Shown one piece after another: positions 26,629 through 37,516 of a DNA stretch of 64,000 bases (positions within the stretch are counted from its first letter, which is position 1; each line of letters starts with the position of its first letter). The notes beneath the pieces were generated by a model that had not been told where the DNA came from, ran no database searches, and was given only the letters and a program-made list of their open reading frames with translations. The position numbers and the translations under genes are program-made. This DNA is from Stratiformator vulcanicus (GTDB lineage Bacteria > Planctomycetota > Planctomycetia > Planctomycetales > Planctomycetaceae): the NCBI RefSeq assembly GCF_007744515.1, contig NZ_CP036268.1, positions 4,517,244-4,581,243 on the forward strand, written 5' to 3'.

Positions 26629-27168
26629 ACGGACGAAATCGCGTGTCCTGCGATCCCAGTGCACGGCCCCTCCCCCTCACGCTGCCGAAGGCCCCCTCCC
26701 CGGCGAGCCGCCGGCGCAACAAGGTTGTGGGGGGTAGAGGAATATGGTGCACCACCTCTATTCACCCCGTCGGTGGGCGCGACCGCAAGGTCGTTGTCCG
26801 TGCGACGGATGTTGCCGCGGCAAAGCTGCGGACGCGCGTCCGATTTCTTCATTCCGTCGAGCAAAGTTTTTGAAGCAGACTCAGCACTTCCGTAAAAAAG
26901 AATGGCAGAAGAACACATGCGTTCCTACGGATCGCCGACGCCGAGCGATGCAGGGGCCATCATGCATGCGACGTCGATGAACTTCGGGCGAGAAACGCTT
27001 CCGCCGTTATGTTTGAAATCGACGAGGCGAGGACGACCGTTTGATTGGGCTTTGCGGCAAAGCGTATCTTTGCGTTACGACTGGGACGAAATCTGAGTTA
27101 TTGCATCCCCGTCGACGAGAGCAATTCCCCCTCGACCGGTTTTTTCGTTACGGCTGAGGACGTTGAAT
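26629..27168. other. Long intergenic region, no confident gene
   Basis: 540 bases. The first half is G+C-rich with uneven strand composition (pyrimidine-rich 26665-26700) and a weak inverted repeat around 26735-26770 (GGGTAGAGG near CCTCTATTCACCC). A 64-codon plus-strand frame (26902-27096, starting MAEEHMRSYG) has no ribosome site of note and no recognisable pattern. Nothing else is seen before the GNAT ribosome site at about 27155. Confidence 0.4.
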
Positions 27169-28041
27169 ATGAGCGACGCCTTTCACATTCGCCCAATGCG
27201 GCGTCCGGAACTTGACCTCGCGCTTCAATGGGCGGCCAACGAGGGTTGGAACCCCGGCAGGCACGACGCCGATGCTTTCTGGGCGGCCGATCCAGAGGGA
27301 TATGTTGTCGCCGAATGCAACGGCGAGATGATCGGTACCGGAGCGATTATCGCCTACGGGCGCAAGCTGGGAGCGATGGGGCTGTTTATCGTTCGTGAAG
27401 ACGCCCGAGGAAACGGGCTGGGTCGGCGGCTCTGGTTTTACCGGCGCGATTTGCTGCGGTCCCGACTCGACTTTGACGCTTCGATTATCATGGACGGCGT
27501 CCTCGCGATGCAGCCTTTTTATAGTTCCGGGGGCTTTCAATATTCGCACGCCGACACGCGGCGCGAAGGCGTGGTCAACGGCGATCCCGAAACCGAAACC
27601 GAAGGCAATATCGTTGACCTGACATCGTTACCGTTTGTGGATGTCTTATCGTTTGATGCCCGGCACTTTGGAGCGAAGCGGGAGTCGTTTCTGCGCGTGT
27701 GGATCGACCCGCCGCACGGGTCGGCGAAGGCGCTGATCGATACGGACGGATCGATCGCTGCGATGGGAGTCATTCGAAGTTGCGTCAGCGGCGGCTGGAA
27801 GATCGGCCCCCTGTTCGCGACCGATCCGCTCGCCGCCGATGTGCTATTTCGAAACTTAGTTTCGCGGGCCGCCGGGGAGACGATCTATCTCGACACACCC
27901 GACCATAACCCAGCCGCCGTCGCCCTCGCCGATCGCCACGGGCTGAAGCCGGTCTTTACCTGCGGTCGCATGTCCTACGGACCGAAGGCGACCATTCCCT
28001 GGGGGCAAATCTACGGGGTGACGACGTTCGAACTTGGTTAA
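27169..28041 (+). CDS. GNAT-family N-acetyltransferase with C-terminal second acetyltransferase-like domain
   Basis: 290 residues from ATG 27169 (GAGGA nine bases upstream). The N-terminal GNAT domain shows FHIRPMRRPELDLALQWAANEGWNPG, the strand MGLFIVREDARGNGLGRRLW (acetyl-CoA-binding R-x-x-G-x-G loop), and QPFYSSGGF. The C-terminal half (about 160-290) is the YitH-type second domain common in 280-300-residue GNATs. The substrate is unknown; relatives acetylate small amines or glucosamine-like compounds. It is convergent with the glycogen phosphorylase gene. Confidence 0.88.
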   Translation: MSDAFHIRPMRRPELDLALQWAANEGWNPGRHDADAFWAADPEGYVVAECNGEMIGTGAIIAYGRKLGAMGLFIVREDARGNGLGRRLWFYRRDLLRSRLDFDASIIMDGVLAMQPFYSSGGFQYSHADTRREGVVNGDPETETEGNIVDLTSLPFVDVLSFDARHFGAKRESFLRVWIDPPHGSAKALIDTDGSIAAMGVIRSCVSGGWKIGPLFATDPLAADVLFRNLVSRAAGETIYLDTPDHNPAAVALADRHGLKPVFTCGRMSYGPKATIPWGQIYGVTTFELG

Positions 28042-28073
28042 GGTGCAGGCCGAGTCTGCGCGAACCGTTTCTC

Positions 28074-30221
28074 TTAAAGGACCGGCGGCATTTCCGATGA
28101 CAGACCGCCCGCGGCCGGGACATAGCTCTTTCGAACATAGTCCATCACCATTCGGTCGGCACCGAATCGCCAACCGAGGGTGCGGACGGCACGTTTCATC
28201 ATGTGGATCCAATCGACCGGCAAATCGTCCTGATTCCGCTCATAGAACAGCGGGACGATTTCGCCCGTCAGGACGTCGACAAGGCTTTCGGCGTCTCTTT
28301 GATCTTGAATATCGTTATTGGAATGAGAGCGACCGCGACCGATCGCGAAGCCGTTCTTGCCGTCGTAGCCTTCGGCCCACCAGCCGTCGAGGACCGAGAA
28401 ATTAAGACCGCCGTTTAAGACGACCTTCTGACCGCTCGTACCGGACGCCTCGAGTGGACGGCGGGGATTATTGAGCCAGACATCGACGCCCTGAATCATG
28501 TGCCGCGTGACGTTAATGTCGTAGTTCTCGATCAACACAATTCGGCCGATCAGGTCGGGATCACGGCTGAGCTTGATGATGTTTTGCATCACCTTCTTGC
28601 CCATCTCATCCCGCGGGTGGGCCTTACCGGCATAAATTAATTGCACCGGGCGATCGGAGTTGGTGACGATCTGCTTAAAGCGTTCCAAATCTCGCATCAC
28701 GAGATCGGCTCGCTTATAGGGTGCGAACCGGCGGGCAAAGCCGATCGTGAGCGCTCGCGGGTCGAGCGCATCGGCGGCGGCTTCGAGCAATTCGGGCGAC
28801 GTCCCCGATCGTTCTCGCTGCTGCTTGAGTCGATCACGGCAGAAACTGATTAAACGCCCCTTAAGCGATTGGTGGGTCTCCCAAAGCTCAGCCGCGGTGA
28901 CCTTGTCGAAGTCGGACCAAACTTCCGGATCGGCACTCCGGTCATACCAGTCAGCCGGCAGGACGCGATCGTAGATGGATCGCATCTGCGGGCTGAGCCA
29001 ACTACCCACGTGCACGCCGTTGGTGATATGGCCGATCGGAATTTCTTCTTCGGCCCGCCACGGCCAAAGCGATTGCCACATCCGACGGCTGACGACGCCG
29101 TGCAGGTTGGAGACCGCGTTGGCTCGACGAGAAAGTTTGAACGCCAGAACCGTCATGCAGAACGGTTCGTCATTGCTCTGCGGGTCGAGACGTCCGAGGC
29201 CGAGCAGTCCGTTCGTATCAAGCCCGATTTCATCGGCCAGCGGGCCGACGTGTTCTTCCACCAAATCGGCCTCGAACCGGTCGTGCCCGGCTTCGACCGG
29301 AGTGTGCGTGGTGAAGACTCCCTGCCGGGCGGTATCGCGCATCGCATCGGCGAACGACATGCCGTCGTCAGCCATTCGCAAACGAATCATTTCGAGCGGG
29401 GCGAACGCGGAGTGCCCTTCGTTCATGTGAATGACGCTCGGCTGGATCCCGAGCGCCGTCAGCGCCCGGAGCCCGCCGATGCCGAGCATGATTTCCTGAC
29501 GAATCCGGGTCCGGCTGCCGCCGCTGTAGAGTCGGCTGGTCAGGTTGCGATCTTCGGCTGCGTTCTGTTCGACGTCGGTGTCGAGCAGGAACAGGCGAAT
29601 GCGGCCGACGTTAATGAGCCAGACCTTGGCGAAAATTTCACCGGTTCTCGTTTTGACGGAGATCGTGATGGGCTGGCCCGAGGGGTCGAGCGCGGGCTCG
29701 ATCGGCAACTTGTCGACGTCCAGGCGCGTGTAATGTTCCTGCTGCCAGCCCTCTTCATCGGCTGACTGCGTGAAATAGCCTTCGTCGTAGAACAGCCCGA
29801 CCGCGACGAGGGGGACGCCCAGGTCGCTGGCGCTCTTGAGATGGTCACCAGCGAGGACGCCGAGACCGCCGGAATAAATCGGCAGCGATTCATGCAGGCC
29901 GAACTCCGCACTGAAATAGGCCACCGGCTGATGTCCCAGCAGCGTGGCGTGCGTGTCACCCCACGTCTCGTCGCTGGCGAGATATTCCTGACATTTGCGG
30001 TAGTAGCGGTTGATGCTGGAGTGCAGGACCAGTTCGCGAAGCCGTGGCTCCAGCTTTTCCGGCGGGTAATGCTTGAGCAATTTGACCGGGTTGTGGTCGG
30101 TCTTCCGCCACAACTGGGGGTCGATCGAGCGGAAAATGTGGCCGATCTCGGGCTGCCAAGACCACCAGTAGTTTTGTGCGAGGCGACTGAGTTTGTCGTA
30201 GGCCGAAAGTTGTTCAGACAT
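28074..30221 (-). CDS. glgP: Alpha-glucan (glycogen) phosphorylase, short form
   Basis: 715 residues, GT35, the short type with a DUF3417-like N-terminus ([25 protein letters not shown]). It splits glycogen or maltodextrin with phosphate to glucose-1-phosphate. [34 protein letters not shown] is the family core. The PLP lysine is in [17 protein letters not shown], followed by [11 protein letters not shown]. The ATG at 30221 opens the typical N-terminus. A longer reading to 30440 runs through a region without homology and was rejected. It is divergent from the ammonium sensor gene. Confidence 0.95.
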   Translation of the reverse strand: MSEQLSAYDKLSRLAQNYWWSWQPEIGHIFRSIDPQLWRKTDHNPVKLLKHYPPEKLEPRLRELVLHSSINRYYRKCQEYLASDETWGDTHATLLGHQPVAYFSAEFGLHESLPIYSGGLGVLAGDHLKSASDLGVPLVAVGLFYDEGYFTQSADEEGWQQEHYTRLDVDKLPIEPALDPSGQPITISVKTRTGEIFAKVWLINVGRIRLFLLDTDVEQNAAEDRNLTSRLYSGGSRTRIRQEIMLGIGGLRALTALGIQPSVIHMNEGHSAFAPLEMIRLRMADDGMSFADAMRDTARQGVFTTHTPVEAGHDRFEADLVEEHVGPLADEIGLDTNGLLGLGRLDPQSNDEPFCMTVLAFKLSRRANAVSNLHGVVSRRMWQSLWPWRAEEEIPIGHITNGVHVGSWLSPQMRSIYDRVLPADWYDRSADPEVWSDFDKVTAAELWETHQSLKGRLISFCRDRLKQQRERSGTSPELLEAAADALDPRALTIGFARRFAPYKRADLVMRDLERFKQIVTNSDRPVQLIYAGKAHPRDEMGKKVMQNIIKLSRDPDLIGRIVLIENYDINVTRHMIQGVDVWLNNPRRPLEASGTSGQKVVLNGGLNFSVLDGWWAEGYDGKNGFAIGRGRSHSNNDIQDQRDAESLVDVLTGEIVPLFYERNQDDLPVDWIHMMKRAVRTLGWRFGADRMVMDYVRKSYVPAAGGLSSEMPPVL

Positions 30222-30555
30222 AGGGTCGCTCGAAAGAAAGCTCTTGATCAGTGAATGTTGATGCCGGTCGCGCTGTTTGTGCCGCATGAGCCGACAGGGA
30301 CCGGCCAGTATACCGGCGGACTGCGCCGAATCGAGCGGCTGTGGCGATCTGCCCGAAGGAAACGATTTTTCGGCTCGGGCCGCGATGTTGCCGAAAGTCC
30401 GCAACCGGACGGGTTTCCCTCCGTCGCCCATCCGGAACACGTGCTAGCTACAAGAGGTGGTTCGCTGCGCTCCCGGCGACCCCCGCGTTACCTCCGCTTC
30501 GAAATCGCTCCCCGCGTTTCGAGAACACACGGACTCAAAATTCGATCTCACCATC
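30222..30555. promoter_or_regulatory. Divergent promoter region of glgP and the ammonium sensor kinase
   Basis: 334 bases between two divergent starts; both promoters must be here. I see no clear -24/-12 sigma-54 site or strong -35/-10 pair, and no palindromic operator that stands out. Confidence 0.4.
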
Positions 30556-33500
30556 ATGCCGACCGATACTCCCCTCTCGTTCGAAGACCTCGGACATGTC
30601 CTGTGGATGCTGATTGCCGCAGCCATGGTCATGCTGATGCAGGGCGGCTTTTGCTTTCTTGAGAGCGGGCTGTCTCGGGCCAAGAACAGCATTAACGTGG
30701 CCATGAAGAACCTGATGGACTTCTGCCTGGCGGCGGTCGTCTTCTGGCTCGTGGGCTTCGGGTTGATGTTCGGTGCGACCTACAACGGTTATGTCGGAAC
30801 GTCGCTGTTCGCGATTGATGAGCACGGCGGCCCGTGGCTGCTGGCGTTCTTTCTGTTTCAGCTCGTGTTCTGCGGCACCGCAACCACGATCGTCTCCGGC
30901 GCCGTAGCCGAGCGAATGAAGTTCGCCGGCTATCTGATGGTCAGCGTGCTTGTCTCGCTCATCTTCTATCCGATCTTCGGTCACTGGGTCTGGGGGGGCG
31001 TCGTGCCCGGCACCGACCCCGGCTGGCTGGCCGAGATGGGCTTCATCGACTTCGCTGGGTCTACAGTCGTACATTCGGTCGGTGGGTGGCTGGCGTTGGC
31101 AGCCTGCCTTGTTGTGGGCCCGCGACTGGGACGATTTACGTCCGACCGCCCGATGAACGCGCACAACGTTCCGATGGCGACGCTCGGCGTCTTCCTCTTA
31201 TGGTTCGGATGGTTCGGCTTCAACGGCGGCAGCACCCTCGAGATCAATGCCGATATCGCGCTGATTCTCGTGAATACCAATGTCGCCGCCGCGTGCGGCG
31301 GATTGGCGGGACTGCTCGCGAGCTGGACCATCACCGGTCGACCGCAGGTCGGCGAGATGCTCAACGGCGTTGTCGCCGGTCTGGTCGGGATCACCGCCGG
31401 TTGCCACATGCTGTCCCCCGCGGCGGCGATTATCGTCGGTCTCGTTGCCGGGGCGCTCTGCTCTCTGGCAACCCGTGTGCTAATCCGGCTCAAAATCGAC
31501 GACGTCATCGGAGCGGTCCCCGCCCACGCCGTGGCCGGAGCCTGGGGCACGATGGCCGTCGCACTGTTTGCGAATGCCGATCAATTTTCCGAAGGCGTTT
31601 CGCGATTGGATCAGATCATCGTGCAGGCCACCGGCGTTGGCGTCTGCTTCGCGTGGTGCTTCGGCGGCGGGCTGATCGTGTTTAAAGCGGTCGACATGGT
31701 TCTGCCGTTCCGCGTGGAGAAACTGGCTGAACTGCAAGGCCTCAACGTCAGCGAACACGGCGCATCGACGGAGCTCATCGACCTTCTGGTCGAAATGGAA
31801 GGCCACCGCCAACGCGGCGAGTTTGGTTCCGAAGTCAGCGTCGAGCCGCACACGGAAGTCGGACAGGTCGCGACGGCCTACAACCGTGTTTTAGCACGCG
31901 TCAACGAAGAGATCGCCGCCCGAGAAGAGGTTTCCAAGGCACTGCGGCGGGCCGAAGAAAAATACCGCGGCATCTTCGAGAATGCGGTCGAGGGGATTTA
32001 TCAGACGAGTCCGGAGGGTCAGATTCTCGACGCGAACCCGGCCTTCGCCAAGATCCTCGGCTTCGACTCTCCCGACCGCCTGCGGCACCGCATCAGCGAT
32101 GTCGGGCGTCAGATCTATCTGCGGCCGGAGCGCCGCGAGGAATTCTGCGAAGCCGTTGATCGCGATGGCGAAGTCATCGGCTTTGAGTCTGAGATCCGTC
32201 GGCGGGACGGCTCGACCTGCTGGATCAGCGAAAACGCTCGGGCGGTCCGAGATTCGAAAGGCAAGGTCCGCTTCTATGAGGGAACGGTCGAAGACATCAC
32301 CGACGGCCGCGACATCCAGCAGAAACTGCGGCTGACTCAGTTCTCGATTGATCGGGCTTCCGACTGCGTCTTTTGGCTCAGCCGTGAAGGCCTGTTCCTG
32401 TACGCGAACGAAGCGGCCGCCAAAGCCTACGGATATGAAGACGGCGAACTGCTGCTGCGAAGTTTTGCCGACATCTCCGTCGAGCATGACTCCTCCGATG
32501 CCTGGCACGCCTATTGGAACGAGGTCAAGCGCCACGGATCGTGTGTCGTGGAGACGGTTCACCGCACGCGGACCGGGCGGGTCTTCCCGGTCGAGCTCGC
32601 CGCTAATTACCTCAGCTTTGACGGGAACGACTACCTATTCGTCTACGCCCGAGACATCACCGAACGAAAACGGGCCGAGGTCAACCTGCAGCGGACGAAC
32701 GCCGTTCTGCAAGCCCAGCAGGAGGCCATCCTCGACGGAATGCTGATCCTCGATGAACGCCAGCGAGTCGTCTCGTACAACCAGCGGTACCTCGAGCTTT
32801 GGCAGTTGCCCGCGGAATCGATGGACATGCCGTCGGAAGAACGCGTGCGGGAGTATATCGCCCCGCAGGTCGATGATCCGGTCGAGTTCCTCGAGCGCAT
32901 GCACGACTTGAATAATGATCCGCGCCGCACCGGGTTTGATGAAATCGAACTCAGCGACGGTCGCTTCCTGGAGCGGTATACCGGACCTGTGATCGCCCCC
33001 TCGGGCGAGACGCTCGGTCGCATCTGGTCGTTCCGCGACGTTACCGAAAAGAAACGACAGGAATTGCTGCGGCAGGAGAAAGAAGCGGCCGAGGCAGCGT
33101 CGACCGCGAAGAGCTCGTTCCTCGCCAACATGAGCCACGAGATTCGCACGCCACTCAACGGCGTGGTCGGAATGCTCGACCTGTTAAAACTGACCGAAAT
33201 CGACGATCGGCAACAACGCTACGTGTCGCTGGCTAAGAACTCCGCCGGTGCCCTGCTTTCATTGATTAACGACATTCTCGACTTCTCGAAGATCGAAGCG
33301 GGCAAGCTCGAAATCGAACAGATTCCGCTCGAACTGCGCGAGTTGATCGAGGACGTCGCGGACATGTTCAGCCTTCGCGCCGCTGAAAAGGGCGTCGAAC
33401 TCGTGCCGCGTGTCAGTTCCGAATTGCCCGACGTCGTCAAAGGGGATCCGGAACGCATTCGTCAGATTCTCATTAACCTGCTCGGCAATGCGCTCAAATT

Positions 33501-35223
33501 TACTGAGAAGGGAACGATCACGCTCGAAGCCGAGCCGGTCCGCCATGAAGGCAAGAAATACTTCCGGCTCGCCGTCAGCGATACGGGCATCGGCATTCCT
33601 CCGGACCGTCTGAAGTCGCTGTTCAGCGCGTTCACGCAAGTCGATGCCTCGACGACCCGCAAATACGGGGGAACGGGACTAGGCCTAGCGATTTGCTCGC
33701 AACTGACCGGCCTGATGGGTGGCGAGATCGGCGTCGAAAGCGAAGTCGGTCATGGATCAACGTTCTGGCTGCGAATTCCGCTTGAAGCCGTCGATGATGC
33801 GAATCGCCCCCGCCAGGAAGTGCCCGAAGAGCTTCGCGGGCTCGAAGTCCTCTGCATCGATGACCACGAAACCAACCTCGAAATTTTTCGCGATCAGCTT
33901 CGCTCGTGGGGATTGCGAGTTCAGACGGCGGAATCGGGGCACGAAGGTCTGGAGCGACTTCGCAACGCCGAGTCGGCCGGCTCACCGTTCCGGCTGGTCA
34001 TTCTCGACCAGAACATGCCGGTCATGGACGGGCTCGAACTTTCCGCAGCCGTCCGCGATGACGAAACCCTGAGCGGAACGCCGCTTCTACTAGCGACCAG
34101 CGCCAACGCGATCTTGAGTCCGAAAGAATGCCAAAAAGCCGGGCTGACCGGCTGCATGACCAAGCCGATCCGACAGTCACGGCTTAGAGAGGCCGTCATC
34201 GCGGCGCTGATGGGAGACCGACCGATGGCGGGAATGCCCGATGTCGCGACCGATGCCGCCGGAGAGGCCGAACATGCCACCGCCCGAATTCTGGTGGCCG
34301 ATGACCATGAAGTGAACCGCATGGTGACCGAGGAAGTGCTGACTTCAGCCGGCCACAGCGTCACCCTCGTGGTCAATGGCGAGGAAGCCGTCCGCGAAGC
34401 GAAGACGCAGCAGTTTGACCTCGTCCTGATGGACTGCCAGATGCCCGTGATGGACGGGTTCGACGCGACCCGTCACATCCGGATGGCGGAAGATCACGAG
34501 TTGCTCGGCCGCACCGGCGGTCGACTGCCCGTGATTGCCCTGACCGCCAACGCCGTCAAAGGCGACCGCGAGCGTTGCCTCGAATCGGGAATGGACGGGT
34601 ATCTGACCAAGCCGATCGAACGCGACAAACTGCTCGAAGCGATTCGTGATATTACGGACAAGATCAGCGATGCCCCCGTCGCGAAGAACACCGACGATTC
34701 CGGCACATCGGGTTCGGCACAGCCGGCGCCTTCAGCGACACCGCCGCAAGAGTCGATTACTTCGCACGATGAGCAGCGATCCGATGAGCCCCGGCGATCC
34801 GATGAGCTCGTGCAGTCGGAAGCGACCGCGGCACCGATTGAACCGGAAGAAGCCGATCGTCCGAATTCGGGCGTCATCGACTTTGAAGAGTTTCAGACCC
34901 GCTGCGGTGGGGACGAAAGCTTCATGCGGCGAATCCTCGGGAAGTTCGACTGGCGTCTGCAGGCGGAGATCGAAGAGCTTCGCTCCGCGGTCGATGCCGG
35001 TCGGTGGGACGATGTCGCCAAGCAGGCACACTTGCTAAAGGGGTCATCCGCCAACATCGCCGCCCACGAGTTGTCCGACGCTGCTGATCGCCTGACTGAA
35101 CTGTCTCGCGCTTCGAGTTCCGAAGCCGCGCTCGCCGCGATGGAAGAAGTCGAGTACGCCGCCACCCGCGTCGCGCGAACCATCGCAGCGACGATTCAAC
35201 AGGAGGAGGTACCGCAGTCATGA
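30556..35223 (+). CDS. Ammonium transporter fused to PAS hybrid histidine kinase with two receiver domains and HPt
   Basis: 1555 residues. Residues 5-400 are a complete Amt/MEP/Rh domain: the phenylalanine gate ([25 protein letters not shown]), the D in [13 protein letters not shown], and the twin histidines H172 (VVHSVGG) and about H323 ([10 protein letters not shown]) are all kept. Then come a HAMP-like linker, three PAS domains (about 468-585, 595-708, 715-832), HisKA (NMSHEIRTP near 857), HATPase (about 960-1075), two REC domains (aspartates in [12 protein letters not shown] and [12 protein letters not shown]) and an HPt (AHLLKGSS near 1491). A full phosphorelay in one chain, probably sensing external ammonium, as shown for Ks-Amt5 of Kuenenia, a planctomycete Amt-kinase. 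ATG 30556 was chosen because it opens the Amt domain. Its stop overlaps the HD-GYP start (ATGA). Confidence 0.95.
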   Translation: MPTDTPLSFEDLGHVLWMLIAAAMVMLMQGGFCFLESGLSRAKNSINVAMKNLMDFCLAAVVFWLVGFGLMFGATYNGYVGTSLFAIDEHGGPWLLAFFLFQLVFCGTATTIVSGAVAERMKFAGYLMVSVLVSLIFYPIFGHWVWGGVVPGTDPGWLAEMGFIDFAGSTVVHSVGGWLALAACLVVGPRLGRFTSDRPMNAHNVPMATLGVFLLWFGWFGFNGGSTLEINADIALILVNTNVAAACGGLAGLLASWTITGRPQVGEMLNGVVAGLVGITAGCHMLSPAAAIIVGLVAGALCSLATRVLIRLKIDDVIGAVPAHAVAGAWGTMAVALFANADQFSEGVSRLDQIIVQATGVGVCFAWCFGGGLIVFKAVDMVLPFRVEKLAELQGLNVSEHGASTELIDLLVEMEGHRQRGEFGSEVSVEPHTEVGQVATAYNRVLARVNEEIAAREEVSKALRRAEEKYRGIFENAVEGIYQTSPEGQILDANPAFAKILGFDSPDRLRHRISDVGRQIYLRPERREEFCEAVDRDGEVIGFESEIRRRDGSTCWISENARAVRDSKGKVRFYEGTVEDITDGRDIQQKLRLTQFSIDRASDCVFWLSREGLFLYANEAAAKAYGYEDGELLLRSFADISVEHDSSDAWHAYWNEVKRHGSCVVETVHRTRTGRVFPVELAANYLSFDGNDYLFVYARDITERKRAEVNLQRTNAVLQAQQEAILDGMLILDERQRVVSYNQRYLELWQLPAESMDMPSEERVREYIAPQVDDPVEFLERMHDLNNDPRRTGFDEIELSDGRFLERYTGPVIAPSGETLGRIWSFRDVTEKKRQELLRQEKEAAEAASTAKSSFLANMSHEIRTPLNGVVGMLDLLKLTEIDDRQQRYVSLAKNSAGALLSLINDILDFSKIEAGKLEIEQIPLELRELIEDVADMFSLRAAEKGVELVPRVSSELPDVVKGDPERIRQILINLLGNALKFTEKGTITLEAEPVRHEGKKYFRLAVSDTGIGIPPDRLKSLFSAFTQVDASTTRKYGGTGLGLAICSQLTGLMGGEIGVESEVGHGSTFWLRIPLEAVDDANRPRQEVPEELRGLEVLCIDDHETNLEIFRDQLRSWGLRVQTAESGHEGLERLRNAESAGSPFRLVILDQNMPVMDGLELSAAVRDDETLSGTPLLLATSANAILSPKECQKAGLTGCMTKPIRQSRLREAVIAALMGDRPMAGMPDVATDAAGEAEHATARILVADDHEVNRMVTEEVLTSAGHSVTLVVNGEEAVREAKTQQFDLVLMDCQMPVMDGFDATRHIRMAEDHELLGRTGGRLPVIALTANAVKGDRERCLESGMDGYLTKPIERDKLLEAIRDITDKISDAPVAKNTDDSGTSGSAQPAPSATPPQESITSHDEQRSDEPRRSDELVQSEATAAPIEPEEADRPNSGVIDFEEFQTRCGGDESFMRRILGKFDWRLQAEIEELRSAVDAGRWDDVAKQAHLLKGSSANIAAHELSDAADRLTELSRASSSEAALAAMEEVEYAATRVARTIAATIQQEEVPQS

Positions 35224-36353
35224 ACAGTTCTAGAGAAAACGAACTCGAAGCAGCGATCCGCACAGTGGAATTGGCCGAGGCACCGGCCACGCGCATTCTG
35301 ATTGCCGATGATGACGCGCTTCAGCTCGAGATGCTCGAACACTTCCTGCACCACCGTGGATACGAAGTCTATACGGCGTCCAATGGCGCCGAGGCCTATC
35401 AGATGGCGCGAGAGCATGACATCCGGCTGATCGTGACCGATTGGATGATGCCGGAGCTGACCGGCGTCGAACTATGCCGCAAACTTCGTGAAAACGAGAT
35501 GTCGGGCTATGTCTACGTCATCCTTTTGACGTCGCGCAATCGCTCCGACGAAATCATCGAGGGGATGTCCGCCGGGGCCGATGACTTTATCGCCAAGCCG
35601 TTCAACCCCGAGGAATTGCGGGTTCGCCTGGAGGCCGGGCAACGGGTCCTCGCGAATGAAACGCGAGACATGGCGATCTTCATGCTTGCCAAGCTGGCCG
35701 AATCGCGCGATCCGGAAACGGGGCAGCACCTTGAACGCGTTCAACGATACGCCAGCGTGCTGGCCCGGACGTTGGCCAAAGGTCGGCGTTATGGTGATCT
35801 GATCGATCCCGGTTTCATCCGCACGGTCTACCTCACCTCTCCGCTGCACGATGTGGGCAAAGTCGGCATCCCCGACGCCGTGTTGCTCAAACCGGGTCGA
35901 TTGACGCCGGAAGAGTTCGAGATCATGAAGCAGCACACGCTGATCGGTGCCCGCACGATCGAGGCGATCATTCAGGAATATCCGGGCGTTCGCTTTTTGG
36001 AATTCGCCCGAGACATCATCCGCAGCCACCACGAAAAGTGGGACGGCACCGGCTACCCCGACCGCTTGGAGGGAGAAGATATTCCCCTGCCCGCCCGCAT
36101 CGTAGCAGTGGCCGATGTGTACGACGCTTTGACCAGCAAGCGGGTCTACAAAGACGCGTTCAGTCCGAAGAAAGCCCGCGATATTCTCGTTTCCGACGCC
36201 GGGTCGCACTTCGACCCGGAGGTGGTCGAAGCGTTTCTCGCCTGTGAGGACGAGTTCGACCAGATCCGACGACGGTTCAACGACGCCGCCGGTCCGTCGG
36301 AGTTGGAATTGGCCGAACTGGTCCAGCAGGCAGAATCGATCTCGGGTGACTGA
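35220..36353 (+). CDS. Response regulator with HD-GYP c-di-GMP phosphodiesterase domain
   Basis: 377 residues. The N-terminal REC domain (ILIADDDA, acceptor D in IVTDWMMPELTG, K in IAKPF) is followed by an HD-GYP domain: LHDVGK, HHEKWDGTGYPD and ADVYDALTS, with the ligands for a metal centre present. This RpfG-like layout predicts phosphorylation-controlled breakdown of cyclic di-GMP. Its ATG overlaps the kinase stop by four bases, so it is the obvious output of the ammonium sensor relay. The C-terminal 40 residues (NDAAGPSELELAELVQQAES) are helical. No DNA-binding domain. Confidence 0.94.
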   Translation: MNSSRENELEAAIRTVELAEAPATRILIADDDALQLEMLEHFLHHRGYEVYTASNGAEAYQMAREHDIRLIVTDWMMPELTGVELCRKLRENEMSGYVYVILLTSRNRSDEIIEGMSAGADDFIAKPFNPEELRVRLEAGQRVLANETRDMAIFMLAKLAESRDPETGQHLERVQRYASVLARTLAKGRRYGDLIDPGFIRTVYLTSPLHDVGKVGIPDAVLLKPGRLTPEEFEIMKQHTLIGARTIEAIIQEYPGVRFLEFARDIIRSHHEKWDGTGYPDRLEGEDIPLPARIVAVADVYDALTSKRVYKDAFSPKKARDILVSDAGSHFDPEVVEAFLACEDEFDQIRRRFNDAAGPSELELAELVQQAESISGD

Positions 36354-36446
36354 GTAGGATATAGGTACAGGGCCATTCCGGATATTTTCGGTCTGGTCGC
36401 CTGCCGGTTGCCGAGGCGGCATCGACGGTTTACAAGAGGCGACAAA

Positions 36447-36464
36447 CGGGCTGCAGTCAGCCCG
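36447..36464 (+). terminator. Hairpin between the HD-GYP gene and malate dehydrogenase
   Basis: A 7-bp stem CGGGCTG / CAGCCCG with a 4-base loop, followed after eight bases by CGTTTTC. It could terminate the sensor operon or sit in the leader of mdh; the T-run is weak. Confidence 0.4.
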
Positions 36465-36496
36465 CTCGATGTCGTTTTCTTCGAAGGACCGTCTTG

Positions 36497-37486
36497 ATGA
36501 AGTCACCCATCCGTGTTGCCGTCACCGGAGCCGCCGGTCAAATCGGATATGCCCTCGTATTCCGGATCGCATCGGGGGAAGTCTTCGGACCCGACCAACC
36601 GGTCATTTTACATCTCGTGGAGCTGCCGCAGGCGCTCGGTGCATTGACCGGCGTTGAAATGGAACTCGACGACTGCGCCTTTCCCACGCTGGTCGGCATC
36701 AAGAAGGGCTCGAGCGACGACCTGCAGGATGCGTTTGCCGACTGCAATTACGTACTGTGCGTCGGCAGCGTTCCGCGAAAAGCCGGCATGGAACGGGGCG
36801 ACCTCATCAAGGTCAACGGCCCGATTTTTGTCGAAACCGGTGAAGCGATTCAGGCGACCGCGGCCAAAGACGTCAAAGTGCTGGTCGTCGGGAATCCCTG
36901 CAATACCAACTGCCTGATCGCGATGCACAACGCCCCGGACGTGCCGCGAGATCGCTGGTTCGCGATGACCCGGCTGGACCAGAATCGCGCGTTGTCACAA
37001 ATCGCCAAACAGTCAGGCGCACCGGTCTCCGAAGTGAAGAAGCTCGCGATTTGGGGCAACCACTCCGCGACACAGTTCCCCGACTTCTTTCATGCCGAGG
37101 TCAACGGCGATCCCGTTCCGGAAGTGATCGAGAATCACGATTGGCTCAAGGGCGAATTCATCGAGACCGTGCAGAAACGTGGCGCGGCGATCATCCAGGC
37201 GCGCGGGGCTTCGAGCGCCGCCAGTGCCGCCAACGCGGCCCTGCACACGCTCAAGGACATCATCGCGCCGACGCCCGAGGACGATATCTTCAGCGCCGCG
37301 ATCTGCTCCGACGGCAGCTACGGCATCGACGAAGGGCTGCTGTTCTCCTTCCCCCTCACCACCGACGGCACCACCCACAGCATCGTCCAAGGCTGGGAGC
37401 ACGACGAATTCGCCCAGCAAAAGATCGACGCCACGCTCAAAGAGCTGAGGGAGGAACGGGACACGGTGAAGGATCTGCTGAAGTAA
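36497..37486 (+). CDS. mdh: Malate dehydrogenase (NAD type, LDH/MDH family)
   Basis: 329 residues. [25 protein letters not shown] is the Rossmann start of the type 2 malate dehydrogenases. [11 protein letters not shown], the MTRLDQNRA substrate arginines and the catalytic histidine in [12 protein letters not shown] follow. It interconverts malate and oxaloacetate in the TCA cycle. ATG 36497 follows AAGGA; a TTG one codon earlier is unlikely. A bioA gene follows 29 bases later, probably in the same transcript. Confidence 0.96.
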   Translation: MKSPIRVAVTGAAGQIGYALVFRIASGEVFGPDQPVILHLVELPQALGALTGVEMELDDCAFPTLVGIKKGSSDDLQDAFADCNYVLCVGSVPRKAGMERGDLIKVNGPIFVETGEAIQATAAKDVKVLVVGNPCNTNCLIAMHNAPDVPRDRWFAMTRLDQNRALSQIAKQSGAPVSEVKKLAIWGNHSATQFPDFFHAEVNGDPVPEVIENHDWLKGEFIETVQKRGAAIIQARGASSAASAANAALHTLKDIIAPTPEDDIFSAAICSDGSYGIDEGLLFSFPLTTDGTTHSIVQGWEHDEFAQQKIDATLKELREERDTVKDLLK

Positions 37487-37495
37487 TTCGTCCCG

Positions 37496-37516
37496 CCCGT
37501 TTAGCCGCGACCGACA
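37496..37516 (+). repeat. 21-bp direct repeat, copy 1 (before bioA)
   Basis: Begins CCCGTTTAGCCGCGAC and ends at the A of the bioA start codon. An identical 21-bp copy lies at 38866-38886, overlapping the bioA stop codon. The two copies flank the whole gene, 1,370 bp apart. Confidence 0.85.

Noticed and set aside
26902..27096. 64-codon frame before the GNAT gene
   Set aside because: No ribosome site, no hydrophobic or domain pattern, mixed composition; kept only as part of the gap description.
28074..30440. Longer glycogen phosphorylase start at 30440
   Set aside because: The added 73 residues have no homology pattern; ATG 30221 opens the family N-terminus.
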